NCBI GenBank assembly: GCA_037178975.1
Contig: JASJZH010000006.1
Coordinates: forward strand, 11,036,001-11,100,000
Length of the DNA: 64,000 nt
Source: Oscheius tipulae
Taxonomy: Eukaryota > Nematoda > Chromadorea > Rhabditida > Rhabditidae
Reading direction: 5' to 3'
Shown here one piece after another: positions 36,327 through 48,621 of this stretch (its first letter is position 1; each line of letters starts with the position of its first letter). The notes beneath the pieces are model-generated. The model was not told the origin of the DNA. It did no database searches and worked only from the letters and a program-made list of their open reading frames with translations. The translations under genes and the position numbers were made by a program.

Positions 36327-37065
36327 TTATATATAGGGAAAAACAAGAAGAAACGCAATTAGAGTCCACATTCTTCGGGAAAGACCCGAAGCATTGCACA
36401 TGAATCCTTTGCAGTAGCAGGTACTTTTATACTCGACTCCGACTCTGAAAGAAAAACAGGATAGTAAAGTTGTGGATTGTGGACTAACTGATGGCTGTAA
36501 TGACTTGGCTCTTGATAACAGTTGGCTGACTGAGGTGTTTGATGAATAGTTTTGTCGAAGAGGGTGTCAAAGCAGCCTCGCAATACGTTGACCTCTACTC
36601 CACCTGAAAAGTGTTATTTACCATGAACAACTTGTCAAGAACCTTCCCAAACTATTGGTCAATGTCGGCCTCTAGACGCCCAAGACTACGTAAAAGCGTT
36701 CTATTTGTTTGCTAAGCTTTTTTTGCTTCACACCTACCATCCGGCAGTATTGTGGCTGAAGTCCACTTGATGCAATAACCTGGGCATCCGACCGCCGTCC
36801 TGTCGGCATAAATCCGCATGGGGTCAAATGTGCACGCGAGAGGAGCGATTGGCAGGGCTGTACTGGTGTTAGTATTCTGAAAAGGCACTTCTGTAGGATT
36901 TGACTGTTTTACTAACCTGTAAACCAGGTATTCGGTCTTGATAATACCGCCAATTTGGGTTACTGACACAGGAGAAGCATTCGCCTTAAAGAATGTCAGT
37001 CAATTTAGACTGCTTTTACTACCTGACGCCTCAACCGCAAGCAAGCTTGACAAGAAGAAAAACAT
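36327..37065 (-). CDS. Ly6/uPAR (three-finger) domain protein, likely GPI-anchored
   Basis: Five exons on the minus strand. ATG 37065 opens a signal peptide (MFFFLSSLLAVEASG) directly followed by ECFSCVSNPNWRYYQDR, the CxxC start of an Ly6 domain. Further Cys lie in LACTFDP, VGCPGYCIKW, LRGCFDTL, ANCYQEP and the family-typical end STCYCKGFMCNASG (CxC....CN). After this comes a short linker and a hydrophobic C-terminus (MWTLIAFLLVFPYI) with no following charges, the signal for GPI attachment. Introns are 36-44 bp apart from one of about 115 bp before exon 4. Ly6 proteins in nematodes and other animals sit on the cell surface and several modulate nicotinic receptors; ODR-2/HOT proteins are the nearest nematode relatives by pattern, which is inference. 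Confidence 0.82.
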
Positions 37066-38208
37066 CTGCGAAGAAGCCAGTTCTGTTTTGGCGCTGAAAA
37101 AACAAGAGATGTGACGAAGGAAAACTTGTAATCATCGAAAGGGTAAGATATCGAAAAAGATGCTAGTATTTATGGGTGGCTAAAGTTGTGCCGAGTGTCA
37201 AGGAGATGTGATTTCCCACTATTTGCGGTGAATGGATCATTGACACTGGGCTAGACAAACACACTGTTAGCTGGACGACGGGAGAATCAGACCCCCTCCT
37301 AGTTACCGCAAAGACAAAACCGACTGCGATCTTGTGGAAACATAGCAAAAAACTGTAAGGGGGCTCAAGTGGCGGCGAGTTGAAAGCGTATGGGCAGTGC
37401 ACCTTGACCCGAGAAGGTAAACTGTGTAAGAGCATGACACAAACCTTGCTCAGCGCTTGGTCATCGCACTCGAAGGGCATTGGACAGACCGTTTACTACG
37501 GGCCTGAAAGGAAGTCAATATAGGCCTCACGTGTCTCTCTCACATATACAACCAGTTCGGTGTAGCAATGCTACAATCCGAAACAATTACATTAGGCCTG
37601 GTCATCGGTCGCATCATCCTCGTCTCCACTAGCCTGGAGGCAGAAGTTTTCGGATGACTGGACTCCTCGTCTCGTTTCCTCCACGGCGAATCGTTTTTGT
37701 CAAACGGCATGAAGGTGCTAGTATAACACAAACTGTCCAGTATCCCGGAGTTCGTCGAGTTTTCTCCACTATAGCTGCAATTCCTCACACCTAGCTGCAT
37801 CTCGGAAACACTGGCGCGTTACTTGTGACAGATCTGTGTCGAGACCTGCTCAAGAACACGTTCCCCCTTATCCCGAACATGTGCGACTGTGGACGCCCTT
37901 CATTCTCGGCAGCATTATCATAGTTGCATAGCGGTCGTCCTCGGCTTCTGCCCCGTTGACAGGATTCGAGAGAAGCGGCTATGAGCGAGAAACTTAAGTG
38001 CAATCCGCTGGCGGGTTCGGTCCGCGAGACGCTTGCTGCCTCTATGACAATGGAGAAATTATAAATGGATACACCATTTCTGTCTTTTTTTGCTAACAGT
38101 CGTCTTCATCTCACAAATATCCTTCTGATATCCCTTTTCTCGTCCCTCCCTCTCTTTCTCAACAGTTAATTTTCTACCAAGAACTTCAATGTTTAGCGGA
38201 TCAACCCC
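37066..38208. other. divergent promoter region / spacer
   Basis: Between the Ly6 gene (minus) and the PGAP2-like gene (plus), so it holds both promoters. Open frames here have no splice support. Confidence 0.4.
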
Positions 38209-40288
38209 ATGCCTCCCAGGTTATTGAAAACCTTGGCTGCCAAAATCGTGAGTTTTTCTTTTCCCGGACAAAAAGTGAGTGACCTTGTTTTTTGGAGTGG
38301 GCGAAAACAATGCCTAGTTAGCATCGCAACCTATTATTTCTGATGCGAATTAGACCAATTTTTGTCTCCTCAGTGGTAAAGCTATGGTCAGTTTTTATTT
38401 AATTCTCCCTACCCTACGTAAAACTAGCGTTCTAAACCCTACGTTTCCTCTCCCTCTCTCTCTCCTCCTTGTGCAAAGTGTCAAAGTTAAAACTGTTTAA
38501 TGTATTCTTTTCACTGCAGATTGTAGACACAACAATTGTTGCGATCTAAGGCTGTTCCTAGAGAAACCCCCCGGACGGCAGCCAACCGGATTGAGACACA
38601 GAGAAACTCGCGCATTCTCCGATGATACTGAGTTTCAAGCCTTAGCCCGCCAGCGCTGAAAAAGAAAAGCTAAGTGGGTGTGAATAATAGTGCGCTGTTC
38701 CCAAGAAAAAAACCTTAACACTAAGATTTCAGAAAGTTCCGGAAGATGAGGAAGAAGAGCGCAAGCTGAAGGAAGGCCTCTACGACGATGACAACATGGA
38801 CATTTCATATTTTAACTTTGGACTTCTATGGCCCAATATTTTTGCATATTTCTTTGTCATTGCTTCATTAACAGGTTCGTCGAGTCCAATTTCCATACAA
38901 CCCAATTTAGCGGGATTTTTTACAGCATTACGGGTAGACATCGCACCGGTCAAATCGGAACTATCGACACATTTCTTAAAATTTTACGGACAATATATAT
39001 TCAACTGTTCTATGGAATACGAGATCCCCGTTAACGGCATGTACTCGATACTGAATCTTTTCGACATTGACATGCCTGGCAATGTCATTTTTCGACTGGC
39101 TGTCATTTATCCCATAGGCATTCGATTTTTTAATTCTGTTGTGTTCAGGTACGAGATTTGGTGGAAACTGTCTTACGATTTTAGAATGAAAGCCTCTCAG
39201 CTCCATATGAACCAATTTCATCGTTTCGTGATAGATATAACTCCCACTCTGACGGTTATTGAATGCTCTTCTTTAGCTTTATTCTCCATCGTTACAACGC
39301 ATTCAGACTCAGATGGTTGGTTTTTCCTAGCATTTTTTAAACAAACTTTTAGAAACTCATATCCTTATGAAAAAAGTCTTCGCAGCTTCTTCCGTAGCCA
39401 ACATGGTCATACTTTCGATGTTGTCTTTGATGCTTTCAAATCATACAGAATCGGTGAGCCGTTTTTGCTCTAATGGTACATGTATACTCTCTTGGATTTT
39501 CAAAATAACTCGTTAGAGGCTATATGATTGCGTTCTTTTTGCTCGAGACCCAATTCAGCTATTCCACAAGATCTTCAATTAAACTCAAACATCCTTTTGT
39601 CCGGTTAGCATGTCATGTTCTATTTTCAGTCTGTCTCTTTTGTACTGTCCAATTCAATTTGGTCCGTCAAAAAGTCCCAGTAACCGTCTTAGTTTGTGTC
39701 TGCCGCAGAAGTTTTTCGTTGAGTTCTGAACATGAGTTTCCAAATATTACAGCCTCAACGTAATCGTTTTCCACTGTATTACATCTTTTCAGATGATTGA
39801 CTACCTGTCAGTGATGGTGAAATCCTTGTGCAGTATCGTCTACGTGGCCATGCTGCCTCAGATCGCCATTGATCCTTGGAGAGAGAACAAGCCGTGTTAC
39901 GCGCTACGTGAGTCATTTCTCTTCCAGAAGGACAGTGGACATTAAATGCGTAAGAGAAACAGGCTTGACCGCAAGTCGTGTCATAAAAGAAACATGCCGC
40001 AACTGATCTGCCCTTGTTTAGTTCCTGTTGAAAGCGCCATCAAGGAGTATGCGGCCATCGGGGCCTATCTCATCTACCAAAGCACAACAATTATAGATGT
40101 CCGAAACGTGAGAGGATTTTTCAAAATATGATAAATCTCAGTTTTAGATGAAATTCGTGTGCTACCCGAGGACTTGTAGTGGAGAATGCGAGCCTGTCGA
40201 CCCCGCAAACTTTGCAAAGGGAGCCAAATATGAGCATTGTCGATCCTGGGAGTACAATCAGCACCTGCGAGCAGCTATGACTCACTAA
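38209..40288 (+). CDS. PGAP2/FRAG1 (FRAG1/DRAM/Sfk1) family membrane protein
   Basis: ATG 38209 opens MPPRLLKTLAAKI; a long first intron joins to an acidic exon (KVPEDEEEERKLKEGLYDDD). Then come TM1 (FGLLWPNIFAYFFVIASL), a lumenal loop with Cys (IFNCSMEYEIPVNG), MPGNVIFRLAVIYPIGIRFF, TM with TVIECSSLALFSIVTTHSDS, the span ASSVANMVILSMLSLML, DYLSVMVKSLCSIVYVAML and AAIGAYLIYQSTTIIDV, and a hydrophilic Cys-containing tail ending HLRAAMTH at 40288. The order matches PGAP2: the ENLALLVLTYVSS-like span followed by a His/Asp loop, and the EYxxxxxxxxxHxT-like last span (here KEYAAIGAYLIYQSTTI). Several introns are multiples of three (36, 37 and 54 bp), which is why a 225-residue frame runs through exons and introns. 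PGAP2 remodels GPI-anchor lipids in the Golgi; the Golgi role here is inferred from family. Confidence 0.65.
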
Positions 40289-41342
40289 CTAATAATTTGG
40301 TCTATGTTAAGTTAGATAAGTCACTGGTATGAGCCATAAAAAATTTCCTTCTTTTCGAGAAAAACCGAATATACGAGGCAATTAATAATGCATAGCTTGC
40401 AGTGATAAAAAAACAAAATATCATGGGGTTGGTAACGAGCGATGACGGCCATGATTCTAGTTTGTTGCTCAATTATTTTCAGCCTGCTCGAGACCAATGG
40501 TATGCAGATTGAGTTTTCGAGTTTTATACTTTCGTGCTGTCGGAAGAAAGAACCTGGGTATTTGTTGCTCCTTGGCATGTTTTTATTACCCACTTTTACA
40601 GATTACTCACGGTCCTGAAAAGGCCATGAGACATACTTGACTCTATTACTTGTAATTGTTGCCGTATTTCATTCGGGCGGCTCCGTATATGTTTGGATTC
40701 AAAGCCTGAACGCCTACGCCAGTTTGTCACGCCTTTCGGTGACATTTCTGGCAGCGTGTTCTTCATTTTTGACAGCTGTCGTTTTTTCGATGAAATGAAG
40801 ATGACTAGGACTATCTTTTTAGGCATGAACTGAAACCAAAGCTTTCAAGAAACTCGCTCATCTGGGGTAGCACAAAAACGCTGTTTATACGCCTCTGTTT
40901 TTGACAGCCTTCCGCGATTCCCAGGATCGCAGTCACAGCTTTCCCAGGCGACGAACAATATCGCAAAATCAGTTTTTCGCTCAAAGCAAAAACATTTTTG
41001 ATCTACTCCTACACGCTCTGTCTCTCTTTAGCACACGCGCACGCATAAGATGTCGTCTCTCGCTCAACCCCCTCCGAAACTGATTCAATTTGCACTTCTA
41101 CGACCTCATTGAAGCTGGGAGCCCCCGTCTCGTCTCTGATTTCTGATTTTGAACAGAAAGCCTGGTTCACTCCACATTCGATGTCTTGTTAACCAGCGTA
41201 CCCCGTTCATTAGGAGGGGGCAAAACACAGCCGCACACTCTCCACCCTCCAATTGGCAAATACAACTTTGCTCTCTCTTCTGACCAATTTGGTGCCCTTT
41301 GTTTTCATTCGCATCTTTTAGACCACATAGATATGCGAAGCG
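40289..41342. other. spacer upstream of the channel pair
   Basis: No supported exon on either strand. Should contain the promoter of the first tandem channel gene. Confidence 0.4.
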
Positions 41343-43161
41343 ATGATACCTGTATTTGCTTGGCTCGGCTTCATCACCACAATAACTGGGCAGATTCCAC
41401 GGCGACAAACTGAAATGCGGCTACTGTATGATCATTTGTTTGATGGGTACCAGAAAGAATTGCGTCCTGTTGTCAATGAGGTACTCATTCAGATTTGCCC
41501 GCATCATACATTTAGTCCACTTCTCTTAACGTCGAGCTAAAGTTCTGGCTCAAGCAGATACTGAAAGTTGATGAGCGCGATCAAATTGTAAATGTTTACT
41601 GCTGGCTTGAGCTGGTACGTCTCACCACTCAAACCATTAAACGACCATTTAGTACTGGAAAGATGAACTACTATCCTGGGAGCCGACAAAATTTGGCAAC
41701 TTGACGCGGATTCATGTTCCAGCCTCGAAAATTTGGAAACCAGATGTTCTGGTCTACAACAAGTGAGTCCGTGTCGTCTTTGTCATAACATCGTCCTTAG
41801 TGCCAACATGAACGTGGTAGAAAATGAGCTGGAAACCAATGCTATTATCCAAAGTGATGGTCGAGTGATGCTCTTTCGCTCCTTAATTACTGACGTCAGT
41901 TGTAATCTCAATCTGGAACAATTCCCCTTTGACCAGCAGGTAGCAAAACAACTAATAGTAGATATATTGTATTCAGGTCTGCTATTTGACCTTTGCCTCA
42001 TGGTCAATGGATGGCGGCAAGCTTAGTCTGGCAGCCACGGAAGGCACCGACAACCTCGAACTTTATGTCAGGAATACGGAATGGGCTCTGACAGATTTCA
42101 AGTAGGGTCACGAAATGTCCAACGAAACTTTTCAGAACCAAAACCTACATTAAACGGTACGATTGTTGCCCAAATCCGTTCCCAGACGTCACCTACTTTG
42201 TTGTTCTGCGTCGTTCCCCAAGCTACTATATTTTCTCACTTGTCATTCCATCAGCCTTCATAACCGTGGTCACAATAGTAGGATTTTTCACTCCACACTC
42301 GACCACGGGTGAAAACACGGAGAAAGTGAGCTTGGGAGTTACGGCCCTGCTGTCAATGGCCATAATAAGTAGATATATTTCTATACATAAAACAAGGGTC
42401 TTTAAGTGATGATGGTTTCGGACGAAGTTCCCGCAACTTCTGAAGTAATTCCCTTAATTGGAAAGTACTACATCGGACTGATATTCCTCATTTTTACAGC
42501 AGCGTTCACCACAACATTGACCTTAAGCTACCAGATGAGGGGAAATGCAGGAGACGAGGTATGGTATCCATTACTGAAACATCGGAGTTTTCAGGTCAAT
42601 CCAACTGTCAAGCACTTCTTTTTCTACAGAATAGCTGGCAATCCTATGATTGCCTGGGCATTCAGTTTTCAGCTTCCGAAGCGAAAACGTAGGGATGCAG
42701 CCAAGCCAAAGGTACAAACAGTGTGTATAAAGTAGACTTTATTCAGAGTCAGCAGTTCATCTTTGCTAATCCGATGTCTAGCGATGGTAAACTTAACGGG
42801 TACTGTAAGGGAGAGATGGTTGTAACGCCTCAGGAAGAAGTCCAAGCTCCGAGAATTTTCATGGATGACCCTCAGGCTGCTCTCCAGCGACTACGGGAAG
42901 GCATCGACGACATAAAGTCGGCCATCAAGGAGGGTAAGATTGTCTCCTGCATGACGTGATCATTCTATACATATTTTAGAGAGAGCACTGAAGAAAATCA
43001 AATTTGAATGGCAACAGGTCACCCGAATGATAGATCGTCTCATTATGTTCGCGTTTATACTGCTCACAATTGTCTTCGCGGTAGTTGCAGTAGTGAGACC
43101 ATTGATGAATTCCATGTTCAGACATATATGCTTGGTACGAGGGAGCCTGAAATACGTCTGA
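41343..43161 (+). CDS. nicotinic-type cys-loop cation channel subunit, tandem copy 1
   Basis: ATG 41343 gives a signal peptide (MIPVFAWLGFITTITGQIP) and LYDHLFDGYQKELRPVVNE, the usual mature start. Further landmarks: YWKDELLSWEPTKFG, IWKPDVLVYN, cys-loop VSCNLNLEQFPFDQQVC, vicinal cysteines YDCCPNP (alpha-type agonist loop C), M1 SYYIFSLVIPSAFITVVTIV, M2 EKVSLGVTALLSMAIIMMM with the GE-TEK entrance of cation channels, M3 YYIGLIFLIFTAAFTTTL, a long cytosolic loop with KRKRRDAAKPK, and M4 RLIMFAFILLTIVFAVVAVV. Eight or so introns are mostly 34-42 bp. Stop TGA 43159-43161 with AATAAA at 43231. It should form excitatory pentamers gated by acetylcholine, choline or a related ligand. The ion-channel core resembles nematode DEG-3-type and related receptors; exact subgroup not determined. 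Confidence 0.9.
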
Positions 43162-44354
43162 ACGATGAGCTAATGGATCGCGTCAAGCGCAGTTAACGTG
43201 TCATATCTCTACAAATCATTTAAATTTGTCAATAAATTCGTTTCCGTCGACTTGATCGTTTCCTAAATCCGACGTAGAGACTATAAATAATCGGTAGTGT
43301 TATTGCTCAATGCACCCACGGAAGCCTGAGGGTCTTTCTGGAGTGTGAGCGGCGAGAAGAGTCACTTCATTGTCACGAGAACACCACTGATCAAAGTCGG
43401 TGTAGTAGCCTCTTGCGAGAAAAGGCAAAGACACTCTTTTCGGGGGGACTGAAATTTTTACAGGCCCAGTCCACTTTCCAGCTCAGTACCAAATTATCGT
43501 GGATTATGGTGAAAAAAGAGTTCGTCGTTTGTATTCTAACGGCCTTTCGTCATCCTCTCGCATCTATTAGACTCTTGTGCTCGAAAAATGCAATTGTCTT
43601 TGACTCCGAGTCCTTTCCTGAGAGGCGGACACTATCAGGAAAGGACATCTTTCTCATCCCCCCATTAAAACATCGTTTTCCCAGAAAGTTTTTTTGTTGG
43701 AGGGAGTGGGATCTTGTTTATAGGGGGTACCCTCAAATGTCACTTCACTCTAAAAGGCAATTTCGGTTTCCACACTCCACAATCTCCAAGCACCTTTTCC
43801 ACATTAATTTGGTCAACGAAATCAAGGAAGTAAGTCTTTCTGTGCTCATTTTTAAAGAGACCTCTTTCCGATTTCTGCCTACTAATTGACTTCAAATGAA
43901 AGAATTCAATCGTTGTCGTTGTTCTCAAAGCCCCCCCCCCCCCCCCCTGTTTTCGTATTAAAATCTCCGTGGCTCCTTGGAGACACAGAAAGTATCAGAC
44001 ATAGGAAGATTAATGGCCGTTCGCGCCTACTCGTGCCAACTTGTCACCCAAAAGTGTCAGATACAGCAGAAGAGTCTCACATCCGTTTTACATAGCAAAA
44101 ACCACTATGGAACACACACGTCTCTTCAAACCTTACGCAGCTATTTTTCCCAGCCCGACACGCCCACAGTGTAGAAGGAGAGAAGGCTTTTGGCGATTTT
44201 ACGCCCTTGTTGTGCCGCTCGCCTCATATTGCCATTGTTTTATGATTCTATAGCTGATGTGACTTTTAATGAAGCCATGAGGAAGAGCACTTGGGCCTCC
44301 GGGACTCCCTCTTATTGTCCTCATCATGTTTTTTTCTTGAATACTTACTTACAG
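43162..44354. other. spacer between tandem channels, with poly(C) run
   Basis: Contains a homopolymer of 17 C at 43931-43947 and a poly(A) signal (43231-43236) of copy 1. Several overlapping short frames but none with splice support. Confidence 0.5.
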
Positions 44355-47300
44355 ATGATCAACCACGATTGCATTCTACTGAAAGTTATTCGTTTATTGT
44401 TCTTGACTGTAAGTTTCAGGTTTTTCATCAAGACACTTGTTTCAGACCGTTTGCTTGGCACAACAGCAGCAGTTATTCAGTTATTTATTCAAAGACTACA
44501 AAAAGGAGTTACGGTAGGTTGATTCTTGCTAAATCCGAAGGTACTCTCTCTTAAGACCCGTCCTCTCCGAAAGTTCTGGACCCACAAATGTCACAATGCA
44601 GTTGTACTTTAAGCAGATACAAAAAGTGAAGGAGAATGACCAAATAATCACACTCTACTGCTGGCTAGAAGAGGTAGATTACTCATTTTTTGGGGGACCA
44701 TAAGTGTTTCAGTACTGGACCGATGAGTTCCTGCAGTGGGATCCGGCTCAGTTTGGCGGTATTACATCCTTGCACATTCCGGCCGAGTTGATATGGAAAC
44801 CCGATCTTTTAGTTTACAACAAGTTTCTTTTTTTAGTATCAAATCTATGCAAAACTTTCAGTGCGAACATGAACATAAAAGAGAACGAATTGCTAACAAA
44901 TGTCGAGGTTTCCTCGAGTGGGAAAATTTCCTTATTTCGAGCAATCATCACAGATGTGACCTGTGATCTTCAACTGGATCGTTTCCCTTATGATCAGGTG
45001 GGTTAATGGGTCATTTACTAGCCGACCGACCAAGAATTCATAAATATATGAGTAGTAGAAGGGGGTTAAATTTTACGACCTGTATGCATTTTGGCTTCAA
45101 ACTACCGCGAGTTTTGACTACGATACTTATGCAGCCTTTTCCCATAGCCTTAAATATTTACGCTGCTGCATATTGTGAGACAAGAAAGTCATCCGCCGCC
45201 TTAATGACGTTAGAGAAGGGGGAGAAGAAGAGTACGGAAGCTAAGCACTTGGCTCCCACTCGGGAATATTAGACGATACACCCACACAGGAGTCATAACA
45301 AAATATTGGAAAGATTTCAGCAAATCTGCTTCATAATGTTTGCCTCGTGGTCATACGATGGATCTCAAATAATGCTTCAAACCGCGGAGGAGCCCACGGC
45401 AGATCCTAATGCCAACAGGTAGCATTTGCCAAAAGCAAAAAAAATATGTTTTAGGACGAATCTGGCTGCACTCAACCACTACATACCGAACATGGAATGG
45501 AAGCTGGTCGACTTCAAATACCGTAGCAATCTGAAGTACGGTTTGTATCTGCTTGTGATTTAGAGTAGTTAAACCAAGACTTAACCAAAACGAGATTTTA
45601 TTTTTGCCCATAGCATAATGGAAACCAACTTCTGCATTTAAACTGCACACAAATGACATCAGGTAGTATTGACTCGACAGAGATGTTACGGGCGAGACTT
45701 TTTGGCTTATCCTCTTCAAAAAAGCAAATTACGGGCTTTCTTGAAACCGTGCCAAAAATTCTAGGGCTCCAGACTGAAGTAGAAGTGTTGACTTGTTTTC
45801 ACCTTGTTTAAGGGTCGCTGCCTCTTAAATAGGTTCTAGCCAATATATGCTCATATTGTAGAAAACCATCAAATGGAACTAGAAGAGAGTCTCCTGTGAG
45901 AATTGGTTAGACAGAGGTGGTTCAGTAATAAGGATGGTTTATGAAGATAAAAGAGAAAGAGATGTAAACGTAACATGTAATAGCGACGCGGGCCTCGACC
46001 AGCTAGCTAATGCCAAGAGAGCTGTCACCGTCCCTGGGAGCTCACGCTCCGAACTCACTAGCCCCGTTTCTCAAGACTGGGAAGACGACCTTTATTAGAG
46101 AACTTTTCTGCTGTGTCAGGACATGCCTTGAACTTATTCCAAGTTTTTCCCATGAAGACTCGCTCCAATCGCTAAATGATACGAAGAAATCAAGTTCCCA
46201 ATCATTTTCAAACCTTAGAATAGCACCAATCATGGGCGAGTCGTGCTATTCGAAGCTTCAAACAGACACTTCTGATCTTTTTAGAATGGGAATAGGGATG
46301 CAAACCTTTCATTCAGATACTACGACTGTTGCCCGAATCCATACCCTGACATATCGTACTTCTTCGCAATCAAGCGCAATCCTTCCTACTACCTGTTCAC
46401 TCTCATCATTCCCTCTGCGTTTATCACCATCGTCACGGTCATCGGATTTTTCACGCCACACTCATCTACGGGAGAGAATACGGAAAAAGTCAGTCTGGGA
46501 GTTACTGCTCTGCTCTCGCTAGCTATCATTTGTAAGTTTAGTGTTTTAACTAAAAACGCTTGATTTTAGTGATGATGGTTTCCGACAAATTGGTGAGTTC
46601 TGAAAACCCTTTCTTAAGAGATCAAAAATGCGAACAATAGACCGTTTTCAGCCGGCGACCTCAAATAGTGTACCTTTACTGGGTCAGTATTATATCGGAT
46701 TGATTTTTATCATGTTCTTGGCTACTTACTGTACTACACTTACGTTGAGCATACAGATGCAGGGAAATGCGGTAATGTGAAACAGTTACTGGGCCACTTA
46801 GAAGTTTTAGGGTCGTCCAATTACGCGGCGTTTGAGAGCCTTCCTCTTGTCGATTCGGATGAATCGTAACTCTTTTGTGCAATGGTTTTTCGGTCGAGAG
46901 CTGATTAACACACAGGAAAGCATAAAGATGAGACTGAAGAAATACGTAAGTTGGTGATGTAAAGCCCTTGTCTTGGTGAGACACATTTGTCCCAAACTGT
47001 GTGACCTTACCCCCAGCCTCATCCTTCCCCTCATCTTCGTATACAAAAGCCTTTGCACGATAGCATGCGCCATGTTCCAGGACAAGTTGTCTGCCCTCAA
47101 AAAAGCTTTTGCTACCGACTTCTTCCAATTCCAGCAAAAACTCTTCAAGACGGATGGGATCAAGGTGAGTATATTATGTCTCAAGGCCAGGCGCAGCGCT
47201 AAACAGTTTTGCATGAAATCTTCCATGGAATTGTTGTACGAACTCTTTTGTTTATGCAACGATTCACCTCTTTTCACAATTCGCCCAAAATGCTTTAAAC

Positions 47301-47764
47301 TTTCCCGGCATGTAGATTCAGCCCAGTGGCTAGAATCCAATGTTAAAAAAAAAACAGTTCAGAATGACCAACGTGTCGTGGAGAATGGCCCCACGTGTTC
47401 GGAGACAAAAGAGGCCCCTGTGAAGAGTCTCGATCCCGAACTGCAGGCAGTTGGTGTGTACTGACCAAATTGCTCTCTACTAACTCATTTTCAGTCTTGG
47501 ATATCCTGTCAGGCGTTCAGGCCATACGACAAGATCTCACAGCTCAAGAGCACTTAAAGCGTATTCGAAAAGAGTGGCAGATGCTGGCCAGGCATGGAAA
47601 CACTTCGGGCACGTAGTATTTGTGGGGATTTCAGGATGCTGGAGAAAATTGTCATGTGGCTTTTCATCGTCTTCACTATTGCCTTTGCTGGATTCATGTT
47701 GTACGACACACAAGATGAGCCTCTGATATCCGATGCCTTAATGATGGAAAAGACAAAAACTTGA
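44355..47764 (+). CDS. nicotinic-type cys-loop cation channel subunit, tandem copy 2
   Basis: A paralog of the gene just upstream. ATG 44355 gives MINHDCILLKVIRLLFLTTVCLA, a signal peptide split by a 38-bp intron, then QQQQLFSYLFKDYKKELRPV. Exons follow with YWTDEFLQWDPAQFGG, IWKPDLLVYN, VTCDLQLDRFPYDQQIC (cys-loop), YYDCCPNPYP (vicinal Cys), M1 SYYLFTLIIPSAFITIVTVI, M2 EKVSLGVTALLSLAIILMM, M3 YYIGLIFIMFLATYCTTL, a long basic/acidic cytosolic loop (RPITRRLRAFLLSIRM; ALKKAFATDFFQFQQK) and M4 VMWLFIVFTIAFAGFMLY, ending TGA 47762-47764. Two introns are long (about 320 bp and 770 bp). The last intron (47592-47634) appears to use a GC donor. Poly(A) signal at 47786. Same predicted role as copy 1; tandem arrangement suggests recent duplication and possible co-assembly. 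Confidence 0.9.
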
Positions 47765-48250
47765 TCTGTGTATATTGTTCCCGCTAATAAACATGTTTTG
47801 ATCCCCGGGGATGCTCAATCCCAAAGCACTATCCTACCTAGTAAACACCTTATAATAAAACGAAATAGTATAAATGTGCTGCTCGATGTGGAATAAAATG
47901 ACAAGCTTGTCGTGGAGAATGGCCCCACGTGTTCGGAGACAACTTGCAAAAAACTAAGTACTCGGAAATACAATTTTCTTCGGTCGAAAGTAGTCCAAAG
48001 CTCTCATTTTTTCAGCTTGAGGGGCCAAACAGACTTGACTCTCTAAAGGATCTACCTGGTCTATTGTTTAGTTCGATACCACGGACAAGTAGGCACAACT
48101 TTCTGCTGCCTAGAGACAGGCTCTCAAGCGATAATTGAGCCTTAATTTTTTGTTGTCTGCTAGCTTCTGGACTGAGAATAGCTCATTTTCATTTCACCTC
48201 AGATACCAGAAAAATGTATCTCTCGTTTTTCTGTCTAGGCTTTCTACTTA
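47765..48250. other. 3' flank of channel copy 2 with a copied exon fragment
   Basis: Holds AATAAA (47786-47791) and, at 47908-47942, an exact 35-bp copy of part of a cytosolic-loop exon of the gene just upstream (47374-47408). The TTA at 48248-48250 is the left target duplication of the following transposon. Confidence 0.7.
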
Positions 48251-48574
48251 CAAGGGAAGCCTTTCAACTTAAGTTGGACTTTGGCAACGAACAAGGTGCC
48301 ATTCGATAGCTCTAAACATTGGTGTAACGGGGTGTATTGCCAAATTCGCTTAATCCCTCCCTGGTCCGAGATATAACGTTTTTAAAAATGGCGCTCCCGT
48401 ATCATCTCGACGTCTAAGCCGTAGGACCCGCCGTCATAGACTTCGAAGGCACCAAAAATCATGGCAGCGTAGTATGGAGGTGAGCGCGGTGGGCTGGGAT
48501 GCAATTACTTGCTGGTTCGGATCCGCACGAATTTTTTTTTTTTTACTTTTTTTCGTCTTTTATCTGTGACTATG
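48251..48574 (+). repeat. left terminal inverted repeat of the Tc5-like element
   Basis: 324 bp, matched in reverse complement at the other end; the inner edge contains a long T-rich run followed by GTCTTTTATCTGTGACTATG. The two arms differ by about one base in the T run. Confidence 0.92.
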
Positions 48575-48621
48575 CTTTTTCTTTATGTTTGTTTTCACGA
48601 CACAAACTTTTTAGTTTCCAC

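Noticed and set aside
38796-39473. Single 225-codon frame as one uninterrupted exon
   Set aside because: Family comparison shows it contains introns of 36 and 54 bp (multiples of three) and leaves frame at a 37-bp intron; it is not one exon.
46010-46522. 170-codon plus-strand frame
   Set aside because: It lies in the 770-bp intron of channel copy 2 and only its end overlaps the M1-M2 exon in a wrong frame.
46676-47340. Long minus-strand frames of 153 and 177 codons
   Set aside because: Antisense shadows of the channel copy 2 exons; no splice or family support.
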